A stretch of DNA of 64,000 nt from Micavibrio aeruginosavorus (GCA_016432265.1 CP066681.1:2382342-2446341); one strand, 5' to 3'; shown: positions 25,254 to 35,497, counted from the stretch's first letter. The notes: generated from the letters alone by a model not told the origin. A program made the numbers and translations.

Positions 25254-26609
25254 ATGTCCAGACCGATGCTTTTGGCGGCGGCCCTTGCGGGCGCCGTTAC
25301 GATGACCAGCCCTTTTGCGTATGCCGCCTCAGATGCCGATATACAGGCTCTCAGAGCCGAGTTGCAGGCGATGAAACAGGCGTATGAAGATAAAATTGAC
25401 AGGCTGGAGAGCCGAATAGCCGATATGGAGGAAAGCAAAGCCGGGCAAAGCGCCATGGGAAACCAGTCTGCTGCCCCTTCGGGCCCGGCGGCCGCCGTTC
25501 CCTCTGTAGGGGACAACAGCATGAATCCCTCTCTTGGTGTCATCTTTAACGGTCGCTATGGCAATTACACGGAATCTGAATCCGAAATCGCGGGCTTCGC
25601 CATAGGCCACGAAGGGGAGCGCCCGGATGAAGGGCTGCGGATCGATGAAACGGAGATGAACTTCAAAGCCAGCGTCGATGATAAATTCCTCGGCAGCGCC
25701 ACTATCGCCTTTGCCGAACATGAGGGGGAAACAGAGGTGGAGGTCGAAGAAGCCTACGTCCAGACGACATCTCTTCCCGGCGGGGTCGTGGCCAGGGCCG
25801 GTCGGTTCTTTGTGCCTTTGGGCTACCTGAACGAATTGCATGCGCACGCGGATGACTTCGCGGACAGACCTTTGCCAAACCGCGTTTTTCTGGATCGCTC
25901 TTATGGCGATGACGGCGTGGGGATATCATGGGTGCTGCCAACCGATTTTTACTCGGAAATAGGCGCAGGCGGCTTCAGGGGTCGCGGTTTTCCCGCAGAA
26001 GGCGGCGATGGCGGCGATATCGGCGCCTGGAACGCTTACGCCCGAACCGGGGGCGATATCGGCGATGAAATAAGCTGGCGCCTGGGTATTTCCACCTTGC
26101 AGACGCGGGGCATTGATCGCGCCGGCAACGAGGATTCCGTTCTTTTCGAAGGAGACAGCGACCTTTATGCGCTGGATGGGCGGTGGGTATGGGCCCCCGG
26201 AGGGAACAACCGCGAGCGGGAGGTCATCTTGCAAGGCGAGTATTTCCTGAGGGATGAAGACGGCGCATACGAAGATGTGGACGCCGGAACCGGATTTGTC
26301 GCGTATGACGAGACACAGTCCGGATGGTACGTTCAAGGCGTCTACAAATTTGATCCGCAATGGCGCGTCGGCGCAAGATACAGCGCGCTGTCATCCGCAG
26401 ACGCTCCCGCCGGCCTCGCAGGCAGCGCGCTTGACGACGACGGCCACAATCCGTGGACGGCATCAGGCATGGTGGATTGGAGCAACAGCGAATTCAGCCG
26501 CTTGCGCGTCCAGTACAACCGCGAAGAACTGGCCGGAGAGCAGGAAGATAACCAGCTTCTCATACAGTACATCATGAGCATTGGCGCTCATGGCGCACAT
26601 CCGTTTTAA
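25254..26609 (+). CDS. outer-membrane porin-like protein of the zinc-type cluster
   Basis: 451 residues. The signal peptide ends near FAYAASD. A coiled coil follows (IQALRAELQAMKQAYEDKIDRLESRI), then a Ser/Pro linker, then a beta-rich region with alternating hydrophobic/polar strands, many Gly and aromatic residues, and a C-terminal Phe (GAHPF) as expected of outer-membrane barrels. The coiled-coil-plus-barrel layout resembles OprP/OprO-type or trimeric porins. The position directly before the metal-binding protein suggests a zinc-linked outer-membrane channel. AAGGAG precedes the ATG. It is not a TonB receptor (no plug domain seen). Confidence 0.72.
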   Translation: MSRPMLLAAALAGAVTMTSPFAYAASDADIQALRAELQAMKQAYEDKIDRLESRIADMEESKAGQSAMGNQSAAPSGPAAAVPSVGDNSMNPSLGVIFNGRYGNYTESESEIAGFAIGHEGERPDEGLRIDETEMNFKASVDDKFLGSATIAFAEHEGETEVEVEEAYVQTTSLPGGVVARAGRFFVPLGYLNELHAHADDFADRPLPNRVFLDRSYGDDGVGISWVLPTDFYSEIGAGGFRGRGFPAEGGDGGDIGAWNAYARTGGDIGDEISWRLGISTLQTRGIDRAGNEDSVLFEGDSDLYALDGRWVWAPGGNNREREVILQGEYFLRDEDGAYEDVDAGTGFVAYDETQSGWYVQGVYKFDPQWRVGARYSALSSADAPAGLAGSALDDDGHNPWTASGMVDWSNSEFSRLRVQYNREELAGEQEDNQLLIQYIMSIGAHGAHPF

Positions 26610-26620
26610 GGAGGGCAGCC

Positions 26621-27520
26621 ATGAGATATTCAATTCTAGCATTCTTTTTTCTAGTGGCGTTCCCCGTTCAGGCGCAAGCCAAAGTGAATATTTTCGCTTG
26701 TGAGCCGGAATGGGGCGCCTTGGCGCAGGAAATCGGCGGCGAGGCCGTGGATGTTTACACAGCCTCGACCGCCGCACAGAACGTCCATTTCCTGAGAGCA
26801 AAACCCGGTTTGCTCTCCGCCATGCGCCAGGCCGATCTGGTATTCTGCAACGGGGCCGCGCTGGAGGCAGGGTGGCTGCCGGTTCTTTTGCAAAAAGCCG
26901 GCGGGCCGGATGTTCAGCCGGGAAAACCCGGCCACCTGTTGGCCGCCGACCACGTGAAAAAGCTGGATGTCCCGGCAAGGATCGATCGTTCAATGGGCGA
27001 TGTCCACCCGGACGGGAATCCGCATATCCTGCTCAACCCGCGCAATATAGGCATAATTGCGGAAGCGCTGGCAGACCGGCTCAAAACGATTGATGCTGCA
27101 AACCGGCAAAACTACGACAACCGGCTGAACTCCTTTCTCCGGCGATGGAAACCACTGACTGACGAATGGGAACGTCTGGGGGCAAGCCTGAGGGGAATGA
27201 AGGTTGTCGTATACCATACAAACTGGGCCTATCTTATAAACTGGCTGGCCCTGGAGAGTACAGCAACGCTGGAGCCCAAACCCGGCATCCCCCCGACCGC
27301 CTCCCACCTCAAGGCCGTGCTGACCGCCGTTGAAGGCCATGACGTGAAAGCTATCCTCGTCGCGCCCTTTGAAAACCCGGAAGCGGCGGAATGGCTGGCG
27401 GGGAAAAGCGGGATACCGGTGATCCGCCTGCCCTATACAGTAGGCGGAAGCGACAAGGCAGGCGATCTGGAGGGTTTATTCTCGGAAACAATCAGGTTAT
27501 TGCGCGAGGCTTCACCGTGA
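26621..27520 (+). CDS. ZnuA/TroA-family metal ABC transporter substrate-binding protein
   Basis: 299 residues with a signal peptide (FLVAFPVQAQA). Likely metal ligands are His in QNVHFLRAKP, His in GNPHILLNP, Glu in LEPKPGIPPT, and an acidic residue in the C-terminal GGSDKAGD block. The fold signature is that of cluster A-I binding proteins for Zn2+ or Mn2+. There is no long His-rich loop, in contrast to many ZnuA proteins, so it looks closer to the AztC type. GGAGG precedes the ATG, and the stop overlaps the permease start (GTGA). Zinc is inferred; manganese is possible. Confidence 0.85.
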   Translation: MRYSILAFFFLVAFPVQAQAKVNIFACEPEWGALAQEIGGEAVDVYTASTAAQNVHFLRAKPGLLSAMRQADLVFCNGAALEAGWLPVLLQKAGGPDVQPGKPGHLLAADHVKKLDVPARIDRSMGDVHPDGNPHILLNPRNIGIIAEALADRLKTIDAANRQNYDNRLNSFLRRWKPLTDEWERLGASLRGMKVVVYHTNWAYLINWLALESTATLEPKPGIPPTASHLKAVLTAVEGHDVKAILVAPFENPEAAEWLAGKSGIPVIRLPYTVGGSDKAGDLEGLFSETIRLLREASP

Positions 27521-28284
27521 GCCTTTTATCTGCAGATATGCTGGGGCTTATGGCCCCGGCATTGACCGCCGGAGTCATGGTATCGGCTCTGCACGTGCCG
27601 CTCGGACAAGAAGTTCTGCGCCGGGGGATCATTTTTATCGATCTGGCGATTGCCCAGATAGCCGCTCTTGGCGTCGTTATCGGCAAAACCTTGCTTCACG
27701 TTGAAGAAGGCTGGGAAGTTTTCATACCGGCGATTGGCTTTGCCCTGGGCGGCAGTTTTTTATTCGCATGGCTGGAAAAGAGAGTTCCTGAGCATCAAGA
27801 AGCGCTTATCGGTTGCGCGTTCGTTCTGGCGGCCTCTTTGATTCTGATCTTGCTGGCCAACGATCCGCACGGCGGCGAAGCCGTGGAGGGATTGCTCGCC
27901 GGACAGATTTTATGGGTTGACTGGATGCAGATAGGCCAGACCGCCCTGGTTTACGCCGCATCGCTGACGGCGTGGTTTTTGTTGCCGCATCGGCGGCGCG
28001 TTCTGTTTTACGGACTCTTTCCTGTGGTTGTTACGCTCTCCGTGCAACTGGTCGGGGTTTACCTTGTCTTCGCAAGCCTTATTATGCCGGCTCTGGGAGC
28101 GGCAAGGTTTCGTGGTCGTCACCAGTTGGCCGGGGGGTACTTTATATCTTTTTCCGCGCTGGGGCTGGGCCTGCTGTTTTCGGTTGTCGCCGACCTGCCC
28201 GCAGGCCCGACGCTGGTTTGCGCGCTCGCAGCCCTGAGTGCTGCGGGCGGCTTGCTGCCGGAACGTAAAATGACTTGCAAATAA
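27517..28284 (+). CDS. ZnuB-type metal ABC transporter permease
   Basis: 255 residues from a GTG that overlaps the binding-protein stop by four bases (GTGA), with GAGG seven bases upstream. About eight membrane segments. The ABC-3 family blocks are present: GVMVSALHVPLGQEVLRRGIIF, DLAIAQIAALGV and FASLIMPALGA. It works with the preceding binding protein. The expected ATPase subunit gene is not in this cluster: the next gene is on the opposite strand four bases away. The ATPase must be encoded elsewhere or supplied by another transporter. Confidence 0.85.
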   Translation: MSLLSADMLGLMAPALTAGVMVSALHVPLGQEVLRRGIIFIDLAIAQIAALGVVIGKTLLHVEEGWEVFIPAIGFALGGSFLFAWLEKRVPEHQEALIGCAFVLAASLILILLANDPHGGEAVEGLLAGQILWVDWMQIGQTALVYAASLTAWFLLPHRRRVLFYGLFPVVVTLSVQLVGVYLVFASLIMPALGAARFRGRHQLAGGYFISFSALGLGLLFSVVADLPAGPTLVCALAALSAAGGLLPERKMTCK

Positions 28285-28287
28285 TGC

Positions 28288-29352
28288 CTACGGCTGCGCT
28301 TGCGGCGCGGGCACGGCAGGTTTGCGCTCGTAAAAGGCCGTCATCAAATCCAGAGAAAGCTGCTGCAAGGCACTCTGCGAAAAGCGTTCATAGTCAGGCC
28401 CCAGGCTTTGGCCATCCGCATCCATCTGCGCCAATTCGGCTTGCGCGGCGATGATATAATCCTGCAGGAAGCTGAACAAGGCCTTATGTGGCTCTATCTT
28501 CACGGCCCGCGTCATATCGAAATCATTGGAGGACGCCATATAAGCGTTTTCAACCGCCGCCTGCGCGTACAGACCGGGCAGCTCACCGTTGCAAAGCCGC
28601 AGACTCAGGTGATCGGCCATAATTTCGCAATGAGTGCTGTAATGCACAAGGCTGTTCCACGCCTCGGGATTGCCATCGACCGCCTGATCGAAAACCGGCC
28701 CGATCCCTGCCGTGTGCAAGCGGTCGCCAACCTGCCGCTTGGCGTCGGCCAGCACCCCGCGCGCGCGCAACCATTTGACAACTGTGTTGAAATATTCCTC
28801 CTCCGCCGTAGGAGGCGCAGCCCCGAATCCGGCTGATGCGGTTTGGGGATCGCGGAACGCCTCCAGACGGTCGGCAATATGGCGGCTGACCGTGCGATGC
28901 GCCCAGAAGTGATTGTCAACTTCGATAAGGTAATGGCTGAGGGTCGTCAGCAGCGTGCTGAATTCGTCGACAAAACGAAAACGGTAATAATCGTCCTTCA
29001 CCGCGTCGCTCTGCCCGTCCAGCGGATTGAAAAACGACCCCGGCAGAAATACCATGCTTTGCGGGTCGGCTTGAATACCGCTAAGCTCTTCATATCCGGC
29101 CAGAGCCCCCGCCCGAGCGTCTTCATAACCGACACCCCGGCGGCGCGCCTCGCAAAAATCGCGCAACACGCTTACAAAGCGGGCCGCCATCCCGGCTTCC
29201 AGATAAAAACGGGCATCGTTGTGGAACCCGCCGATCTGCGCGCGATCCCGCGCCAGCAGGCTCAAGCTGCCACGCACCAGCGGCGCGAGCGCCTTTTCAA
29301 GATCGCCGTATACATTCACACGCGCCAGCTCATAAAGGATTTCCGAATCCAT
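28288..29352 (-). CDS. hypothetical protein, 354 residues
   Basis: Largely alpha-helical soluble protein without signal peptide or membrane segment. It contains several His- and Glu-bearing helices (TLSHYLIEVDNHFWAHRTVSRHIADRL; YSTHCEIMADHLSLRLCNGE) that could bind a metal, but no family motif I recognise. The C-terminus is Pro/Ala-rich. It is tail-to-tail with the permease gene. Function unknown. Confidence 0.75.
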   Translation of the reverse strand: MDSEILYELARVNVYGDLEKALAPLVRGSLSLLARDRAQIGGFHNDARFYLEAGMAARFVSVLRDFCEARRRGVGYEDARAGALAGYEELSGIQADPQSMVFLPGSFFNPLDGQSDAVKDDYYRFRFVDEFSTLLTTLSHYLIEVDNHFWAHRTVSRHIADRLEAFRDPQTASAGFGAAPPTAEEEYFNTVVKWLRARGVLADAKRQVGDRLHTAGIGPVFDQAVDGNPEAWNSLVHYSTHCEIMADHLSLRLCNGELPGLYAQAAVENAYMASSNDFDMTRAVKIEPHKALFSFLQDYIIAAQAELAQMDADGQSLGPDYERFSQSALQQLSLDLMTAFYERKPAVPAPQAQP

Positions 29353-29490
29353 GGAATAACAGCCTGTTACATAGCCTTATATTTATTATGTATATTCATA
29401 CGCCGGGATGCCGTGGATTGCCACAAAAAAATCTCCTAAACTCGAAGCCCGGCACGTCGTCAATGAAAACAACTCTCAGGGAGATCCGCC

Positions 29491-29949
29491 ATGAAGTACC
29501 TGTCCCTCTTTGTCTTCGGCCTGATTTGCGCCGTCGCCCTGCCCGCGCAGGCCCGGAACACAGGGCCCACAGGCCTGTGGCTGACCGAAAACCAGCGCTC
29601 CGTTATCGCCATAGAAAAGTGCGGCGAGGGACTGTGCGGCCGCGTGCACTGGATCATTGAAGGCGGCATGCAATTCGACGAGCACAACGAAGACCCGGCC
29701 CAAACCCGGCAACCGATGTGCGGTCTCAAAATCCTCTGGGGCTTCAAGCAGCAAGACGCCGCGAACTGGATCGACGGCAAAATCTACAAAGCCGACGAGG
29801 GCGACCTTTATAACGCCACCCTGCAAATGCTGCCCAAGGGCAATATGCTGGTGCGAGGCTATGTCGGCATGCCGCTCTTCGGCAAGAGCCAGACCTGGAC
29901 GCCCGTCGATGCAGCCAGCTATCCGCGCTGCAAACCGGCAAAGCCCTGA
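29491..29949 (+). CDS. DUF2147 family periplasmic protein
   Basis: 152 residues. The signal peptide ends at LPAQA. The family pattern follows: TGLWLTENQRSVIAIEKCGEGLCGRVHW, then a Cys-containing GLKILWGF block, WIDGKIYKADEGDLYNATL and WTPV near the end. The DUF2147 beta-barrel fold is known from structures of unknown function. GGGAG precedes the ATG. Monocistronic and convergent with the esterase gene. Confidence 0.88.
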   Translation: MKYLSLFVFGLICAVALPAQARNTGPTGLWLTENQRSVIAIEKCGEGLCGRVHWIIEGGMQFDEHNEDPAQTRQPMCGLKILWGFKQQDAANWIDGKIYKADEGDLYNATLQMLPKGNMLVRGYVGMPLFGKSQTWTPVDAASYPRCKPAKP

Positions 29950-29958
29950 GCGGAAGAA

Positions 29959-30690
29959 TCAAGGCGTTTGATTGAAATGCCGCGCTATGTAATCGGCAAC
30001 TATATGGCGCGATTGCATATTGGTGGTGTGGCGTAACCCTGCCACGGCTTCGACGGTCAGATTCGGAATTTGCGCCCTCAACTGGCGCACACCCGACTCG
30101 AAACGCTGACGGCTGAATTCCTCATCGTCCAGACCATAGATGTATAATGTCGGCGGCTTGCTCGGCATGTGGTCGCCGCCCATGAACAAGGTGCTGTGCC
30201 CAGCCACGCAGCGCACCGGCACCGGACGGTAATAGGCCGCATATAAAGCCACCGCGCCTCCCTGCGAAAACCCCATCAGGGCCGCATCCGACTCGCTCAA
30301 TCCGTTCTCTGCCAGCGCCTGGGTAAGGAATTCATTCACGCGCCCCGCCGCCTGCATGGTTTTCTGCCGCATGTCTTCAAGCGTGGCGGCATCAATCGAA
30401 AACCACTGCCGGCGCAAGCCATCAGCACCCTCTTCCGCATCCTCGCCGCGCAATTGCTGGGGCACGCTCAGCACGTTCCCCTCGCTGCTCTCAGGGGTTT
30501 CGTATGCTTCCGGCGCATGCGGCATCAGGATCAGCGCCTGCGGCAGACGGGCGGCGACCTCCCCGGCCATTTTCCTCATCAAGGCCGCGTTCCGCCCGTA
30601 ACCGTGCAGCAGGACGACAATCTGCGCGACCACGCCGCTGCGAGGACGCAATTCAAGGCATTCCAGACTGTTGCTTGGGGATGCTTGCAT
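29959..30690 (-). CDS. alpha/beta-hydrolase, phospholipase/carboxylesterase family
   Basis: 243 residues. It has the oxyanion loop VVLLHGYGRNA, the nucleophile Ser in MGFSQGGAVAL, the acid Asp in YGLDDEEF and the catalytic His in LRHTTN. This is the small cytosolic carboxylesterase group (Abhydrolase_2, related to YpfH). Substrate unknown. The gene is divergent from ribF with a short shared intergenic region. Confidence 0.86.
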   Translation of the reverse strand: MQASPSNSLECLELRPRSGVVAQIVVLLHGYGRNAALMRKMAGEVAARLPQALILMPHAPEAYETPESSEGNVLSVPQQLRGEDAEEGADGLRRQWFSIDAATLEDMRQKTMQAAGRVNEFLTQALAENGLSESDAALMGFSQGGAVALYAAYYRPVPVRCVAGHSTLFMGGDHMPSKPPTLYIYGLDDEEFSRQRFESGVRQLRAQIPNLTVEAVAGLRHTTNMQSRHIVADYIARHFNQTP

Positions 30691-30755
30691 TTCGTATTAT
30701 GAAGGCCTACATCAGTCTTATTCAGTTAATTCTAATATTCAAGCTTAGGCTCAAT

Positions 30756-31688
30756 ATGCAAGTTTTCAAGACATTTCGTGATCTGCCCGCTGCCGCGACC
30801 GGGGCGGTGATCGTTATTGGAAACTTCGACGGGGTTCATAAAGGCCACCGCATCCTGATCGACCGCGCCCGCGCGCAGGCGCGCACCCTCAAGGCCCCGG
30901 TCGGGGTTTTAACCTTCGAACCGCACCCCCGCGCGCTTTTCCGCCCGGACGATCCGGTGTTCCGGATCACCCCGGAAGCGGTCAAGCGCCGCCAACTGGC
31001 CGCCGCCGGCGTCGATATTCTTTACAATCTCAAATTCGACTGGGATTTCGCCAGCCTCTCACCGGCGCAATTCATCGATCAGGTGCTGCGGCAGGGACTC
31101 GAGCCCGCGCATATCATCGTCGGCGCCGATTTTTGCTTCGGCCAGCTACGCAAGGGCAATACCACCACCCTCAAAGATGCCGGGCTGGCAGTCACCGCGA
31201 TCGACAAAATCGTGGATGAAGACGGCGACGATGTATCTTCCTCCGCAATCCGGCAAGAATTGCGCCATGGCAACATCGAAGGCGCCAACGCGCTGCTGGG
31301 CTGGGAATGGGAAATGGAAGGTATCGTGCAGAAAGGAGACCAGCGCGGGCGTGAGCTGGGATTCCCGACCGCGAATGTGCCGCTGGGCGAAACGCTGCAT
31401 CCGGCTTACGGCATTTACGCGACCTATGTGAAAATCGTAGAGGATGGCGAAAATTCACCCTGGCTGCCTGCCGCCACCAATATCGGCATCCGCCCGATGT
31501 TCGAACTGCAGGTAGGGCAGATCGAAAGCTATATTTTCGATTTCGATCGCGATATTTACGGCAAAACCCTGCGAATCAGGCCTGTCAAACGCTTGCGCGG
31601 CGAGGCCAAGTTCGAAAGTCTGGAATCACTGATCGCTCAGATAAAGCAAGATTGCCAGGATGCGCGAAAAATACTCTTGGATGCCTAG
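30756..31688 (+). CDS. ribF: bifunctional riboflavin kinase / FAD synthetase RibF
   Basis: 310 residues. The N-terminal nucleotidyltransferase domain has GNFDGVHKGHR and FEPHPRALF; the mid-protein block has SSSAIRQELRHGNIEGAN; the C-terminal riboflavin kinase domain has GRELGFPTANV and ATNIGIRPMF. It converts riboflavin to FMN and then FAD in the cytosol. The ATG at 30756 (AGG seven bases upstream) fits the usual family N-terminus; longer in-frame openings would overlap the divergent esterase promoter. Confidence 0.95.
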   Translation: MQVFKTFRDLPAAATGAVIVIGNFDGVHKGHRILIDRARAQARTLKAPVGVLTFEPHPRALFRPDDPVFRITPEAVKRRQLAAAGVDILYNLKFDWDFASLSPAQFIDQVLRQGLEPAHIIVGADFCFGQLRKGNTTTLKDAGLAVTAIDKIVDEDGDDVSSSAIRQELRHGNIEGANALLGWEWEMEGIVQKGDQRGRELGFPTANVPLGETLHPAYGIYATYVKIVEDGENSPWLPAATNIGIRPMFELQVGQIESYIFDFDRDIYGKTLRIRPVKRLRGEAKFESLESLIAQIKQDCQDARKILLDA

Positions 31689-31714
31689 AGCATCATGCGT
31701 TTAACCGGAGTCGT

Positions 31715-31737
31715 CCCCCTCCCATAAGTGGGCGGGG
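31715..31737. terminator. GC-rich hairpin between ribF and the convergent GNAT gene
   Basis: CCCC-c-TCCCA and TGGG-c-GGGG arms face each other across a TAAG loop, about 30 bases after the ribF stop. No T run follows, so intrinsic termination is uncertain. Confidence 0.3.
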
Positions 31738-31794
31738 CATTGCCATGTAAAGAAAAAGGCGCCCTTAAAAAATTATGATCCAGCGGGGTATGAT

Positions 31795-32376
31795 TTAGCC
31801 GAGTTTCAACGCGAAAACCTGCATCGGCTGCCATGGCGGACGGCAGGGTTCGGCGCGGCCATCCTGATGGAAAACGCAAGGTGTCCACGCCTTGTCGACG
31901 CCGACCCTGAGGAATCCCGCCTTCTCCAGCACGCGCGCAGAAGCGTGATTGCCAGGTCGCACCGCGCCGTAAAATTCCTGCACCAGCCCGCTGCGCCGCG
32001 CTTTTGTAACAAATTCGCTCAGAACGGCGGGCATAATTCCCTGCCCGCGAAAGCGCGGATCGAGAAAATAACCCACCTCCCAGCGCCCGGTATGGGCGGG
32101 CTTGTCGCTCTCCGGCCCGGTGCCGAAATAACCGATGATGCGCCGGCCCTTTTTGATCACGTAAAACTGGTCGGGGCCGGGGCTTTCCCGGTTGCAGGCC
32201 TGCGCGATCCGGCACCACCCGGTCACGGCCTCACGGCTGAAGGATTTTTCATGAAACAGGGCGAAGGGTTTGCGCACAGACGGATCGCTCAGGATGGCGA
32301 AAATCCGGTCGCGATCCGACAGGCGCATCGGGCGCAGACTGATATCGGCAAACGCTTTTCGTCCTTGTTTTTTCAT
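31795..32376 (-). CDS. GNAT-family N-acetyltransferase (RimJ/RimL type)
   Basis: About 193 residues from the ATG at 32376. Visible blocks are SLRPMRLSDRDRIFAILSDPSV at the start, VGYFLDPRFRGQGIMPAVL (acetyl-CoA binding R/QxxGxG/A-like loop) and NHASARVLEKAGF. These mark the RimJ/RimL branch, which acetylates protein N-termini or small molecules. The start is uncertain: no strong ribosome binding site, and a TTG at 32415 is also open. Monocistronic, convergent with ribF and divergent from ileS. Confidence 0.8.
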   Translation of the reverse strand: MKKQGRKAFADISLRPMRLSDRDRIFAILSDPSVRKPFALFHEKSFSREAVTGWCRIAQACNRESPGPDQFYVIKKGRRIIGYFGTGPESDKPAHTGRWEVGYFLDPRFRGQGIMPAVLSEFVTKARRSGLVQEFYGAVRPGNHASARVLEKAGFLRVGVDKAWTPCVFHQDGRAEPCRPPWQPMQVFALKLG

Positions 32377-32497
32377 AATACAAAAGACACTAGCCGGGTC
32401 TTGCTTCCGGCGCAAGCTTTTTTACCTTAATCCTTGATTTTCAGGGGCTTTTTTAGCGATAGTGCGGGTTCCGAATTCTCGTACGATGGATTGCATA

Positions 32498-35497
32498 ATG
32501 ACCGACAGCACCCACGCTCAGGCGGATGCCTATAAGGACTCTGTCTTCCTGCCCAAAACCGATTTTCCGATGCGCGGCGAACTGCCGAAAAAGGAACCGG
32601 AAACGGTCAAACGCTGGCAGTCGATGGATCTGTACAAAAAGCTGCGCGAAACATCCGCAGGCCGTGAGAAATTCATCCTGCACGATGGCCCGCCTTATGC
32701 CAATGGCGACATCCATATGGGCCATGCGCTCAACAAGATTCTCAAAGATGTTATAAACCGTTCGTATCAGGCGCTCGGTCATGATGCGCCTTATGTGCCG
32801 GGCTGGGACTGCCACGGCCTGCCGATTGAATGGAAGATCGAGGAGAAATACCGCGCCGACGGCAAGAACAAGGACGACGTATCACCGCTCGATTTCCGCG
32901 CCGAATGCCGCGCCTTCGCCCAGAAATGGGTGGATACGCAAAGCCAGCAATTCCAGCGCCTGGGCGTGATCGGCGACTGGAAGACGCCGTACCTGACCAT
33001 GACCAACCGCGCCGAAGCGCAGATCGTGCGCGAGATCCACAAATTCCTGATGAACGGCCTGCTCTACAAGGGCGTAAAGCCCGTCATGTGGTCAGTGGTC
33101 GAGAAAACCGCACTGGCCGAAGCCGAAGTCGAATACAAGGAGCATAAATCGATTACATGCTGGGTGAAGTTTCCTCTTGTGCACAGAAAGTCCTCAGCTA
33201 CCGGAGATTTTGCGGATCGCGCATCTGTAGTTATTTGGACAACCACGCCATGGACACTGCCTTCCAACCGCGCCATCGCTTTCGGCAAAGACATTCGCTA
33301 CGGATTTTTTGAAGTAAAATCTGTCAAGGCAAACAGTAAGGCCAAAAAAGGGGAAAAGCTTATTTTTGCAATGTCCCTCAAGGAATCGGTGAAAGAAGCG
33401 GCCTTGATAGATGAATTAGAGCTGCTCCATGAAGCAAAGGGCCAAATTTTTGAAGGGGCAATCTGCCATCACCCCCTGCATGGAAAAGGCTATGACGACG
33501 ACATCCGGATGCTGGCCGGTGATTTCGTCACCGAAGACACCGGCACCGGATTCGTCCATATCGCACCGAGCCATGGTGAGGACGATTACTGGCTTTACAT
33601 GAAGCATTTCGGTGCCAAGGATATTCCTGACAACGTTACCGATGACGGGAAATTCCGTGACACTGTTCATTTGTTCGAAAACATGGAAGTCCTGACACAA
33701 AAGGGCGAAATAGGCGAGGGTAACTTCGCTGTCCTCAAAGAACTGGATAAGGCGGGCGGCCTGCTGGCGAAAGGCTCCCTCCGTCACGAATATCCGCATA
33801 GCTGGCGCTCGAAAGCGCCCCTGATTTTCCGCACCACGCCGCAATGGTTCATTGCGATGGACGACCGCGAAAAAGATGTAGCCGTAACCGGTAATGGCGG
33901 CAATGACCTGCCATCGCTGCGTGATGTTGCGCTGGAAGCGATCAAGGACACCAAATGGTATCCCGCCAAGGGCGAAACCCGCATCACCGCGATGATTGAA
34001 AACCGCCCGGACTGGTGTATTTCCCGCCAGCGCGCGTGGGGCGTGCCCATCGCTGTGTTCGTCAACAAGAAAACAGATGAGCCGCTGCGCGATGAAGCCG
34101 TACTGAAACGGATTGCCGATGCGTTCGAGATCGAAGGATCGGATGCATGGTGGAAACACGACGCGCAATACTTCTTGGGCGATCAATACAAAGCCGAAGA
34201 CTACAACCAGATTTTCGACATCGTCGATGTGTGGTTCGAATCCGGCTCCACCCATGCTTTCGTGCTGGGCGATACTAAAACATGGCCCGCGTTCGAAGGC
34301 GTCGAGAAAGCCGATCTCTACCTTGAAGGCTCCGACCAGCATCGCGGATGGTTCCATTCATCGCTGCTGGAATCATGCGGCACCAACAGCCATGCGCCGT
34401 TCAAGGCCGTGTTGACCCATGGTTTCGTGCTGGATGAAAAAGGCTACAAAATGTCTAAATCGGTCGGCAACGTGGTCGACCCGCTTGAGATGATGGAACA
34501 ACACGGCGCCGATATCATCCGCCTGTGGACGATGCTCTCCGACTACAGCGAAGACATCCGCATCGGCAAGGAAACCCTCAAAGTCACCGCCGATCTTTAC
34601 CGCCGCCTGCGCAACACCTTCCGCTACCTGCTGGGGGCGCTTGACGGCCTCACCGCTGACGAGCTGATCCCGGAATCCGAATACAAAAACATGCCGGAAC
34701 TGGAACGCCTCGTGCTGCACTGGCTCGCGGAACTCGATGAAGAGATTCGCGGCCATGTGGCCCATTATGAATTTGGAAAACTCGCGCATCGCCTGCATAA
34801 TTTCTGCGCCAATGATCTTTCAGCTTTCTATTTCGACATCCGCAAGGACAGGCTTTACTGCGACCGCCCCGATAGTTTTGAGCGCCGCGCCACCCGCACG
34901 GTGATGCTGCGCATTTTCGAATGCCTCGTGACATGGCTGGCGCCGATGCTCTGCTTCACCGCCGAAGAAGCCTGGTCACACCGCCCGCAAGGCGTGCTCG
35001 AGAATGTTGATAGCGTTCATCTGCGCACCTTCCCGGTTATTCCGGCAGAATGGAAGAATGATTCATTGGCCACGAAGTGGAATACAGTAAGGTCTGTCAG
35101 AAGTGCTGTTATGCACGCTATAGAACCTCATCGTGCAAATAAAACTATCGGGTCATCGTTAGAGGCATCCCCTTCTATAACTGTATATTCAAAAGACATA
35201 TTGTCTAATTTAGCTGGAATTGATCTTGCAGAGATTTGTATAGTCTCAAATGCAAATATCACCAGCAAACCAGAAAACGATCTTTCTGATGCAATAAAAA
35301 ATGATCAATCAATTGAAAGTTATACCGAAGATCAATTCCATGGACTTAAAATAGATTTTCAAGAATCAGACGGCTGCAAATGCGAGCGCTGCTGGAAAAT
35401 CCTGCCGGAAGTGGGACAGGACAAGGAACATAAAGGCCTGTGCGCGCGCTGTGCCGATGCGGTGCGCTGGTACACCCGGAAAAAAATCGCTGCGTAA
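32498..35497 (+). CDS. ileS: isoleucyl-tRNA synthetase
   Basis: 999 residues. Class I synthetase with the HIGH-type motif [10 protein letters not shown], the editing domain with [14 protein letters not shown], the KMSKS motif [12 protein letters not shown], and a C-terminal zinc knuckle CKCERCW...CARC. GGA lies seven bases before the ATG at 32498. Two stretches differ from the rest in base composition: about 33155-33490 (in the editing domain) and especially 35055-35370 (anticodon-binding/C-terminal domain). In the latter, hand counts give about 28-42 percent GC per 60 bases and AT-ending codons dominate. The frame stays open throughout, so the protein should be functional. The mosaic look suggests recombination from a low-GC donor. 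Confidence 0.96.
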   Translation: MTDSTHAQADAYKDSVFLPKTDFPMRGELPKKEPETVKRWQSMDLYKKLRETSAGREKFILHDGPPYANGDIHMGHALNKILKDVINRSYQALGHDAPYVPGWDCHGLPIEWKIEEKYRADGKNKDDVSPLDFRAECRAFAQKWVDTQSQQFQRLGVIGDWKTPYLTMTNRAEAQIVREIHKFLMNGLLYKGVKPVMWSVVEKTALAEAEVEYKEHKSITCWVKFPLVHRKSSATGDFADRASVVIWTTTPWTLPSNRAIAFGKDIRYGFFEVKSVKANSKAKKGEKLIFAMSLKESVKEAALIDELELLHEAKGQIFEGAICHHPLHGKGYDDDIRMLAGDFVTEDTGTGFVHIAPSHGEDDYWLYMKHFGAKDIPDNVTDDGKFRDTVHLFENMEVLTQKGEIGEGNFAVLKELDKAGGLLAKGSLRHEYPHSWRSKAPLIFRTTPQWFIAMDDREKDVAVTGNGGNDLPSLRDVALEAIKDTKWYPAKGETRITAMIENRPDWCISRQRAWGVPIAVFVNKKTDEPLRDEAVLKRIADAFEIEGSDAWWKHDAQYFLGDQYKAEDYNQIFDIVDVWFESGSTHAFVLGDTKTWPAFEGVEKADLYLEGSDQHRGWFHSSLLESCGTNSHAPFKAVLTHGFVLDEKGYKMSKSVGNVVDPLEMMEQHGADIIRLWTMLSDYSEDIRIGKETLKVTADLYRRLRNTFRYLLGALDGLTADELIPESEYKNMPELERLVLHWLAELDEEIRGHVAHYEFGKLAHRLHNFCANDLSAFYFDIRKDRLYCDRPDSFERRATRTVMLRIFECLVTWLAPMLCFTAEEAWSHRPQGVLENVDSVHLRTFPVIPAEWKNDSLATKWNTVRSVRSAVMHAIEPHRANKTIGSSLEASPSITVYSKDILSNLAGIDLAEICIVSNANITSKPENDLSDAIKNDQSIESYTEDQFHGLKIDFQESDGCKCERCWKILPEVGQDKEHKGLCARCADAVRWYTRKKIAA

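Noticed and set aside
30504..30755. Long upstream in-frame opening before ribF
   Set aside because: It overlaps the divergent esterase gene and lacks the family N-terminus; ATG 30756 with AGG is adequate.
32462..32497. Upstream GTG and ATG starts for ileS
   Set aside because: The family N-terminus and GGA spacing favour the ATG at 32498.
34228..34250. GGTTCGAATCC, resembling a tRNA T-loop
   Set aside because: It encodes VWFESGS in ileS, and no cloverleaf can be drawn around it.
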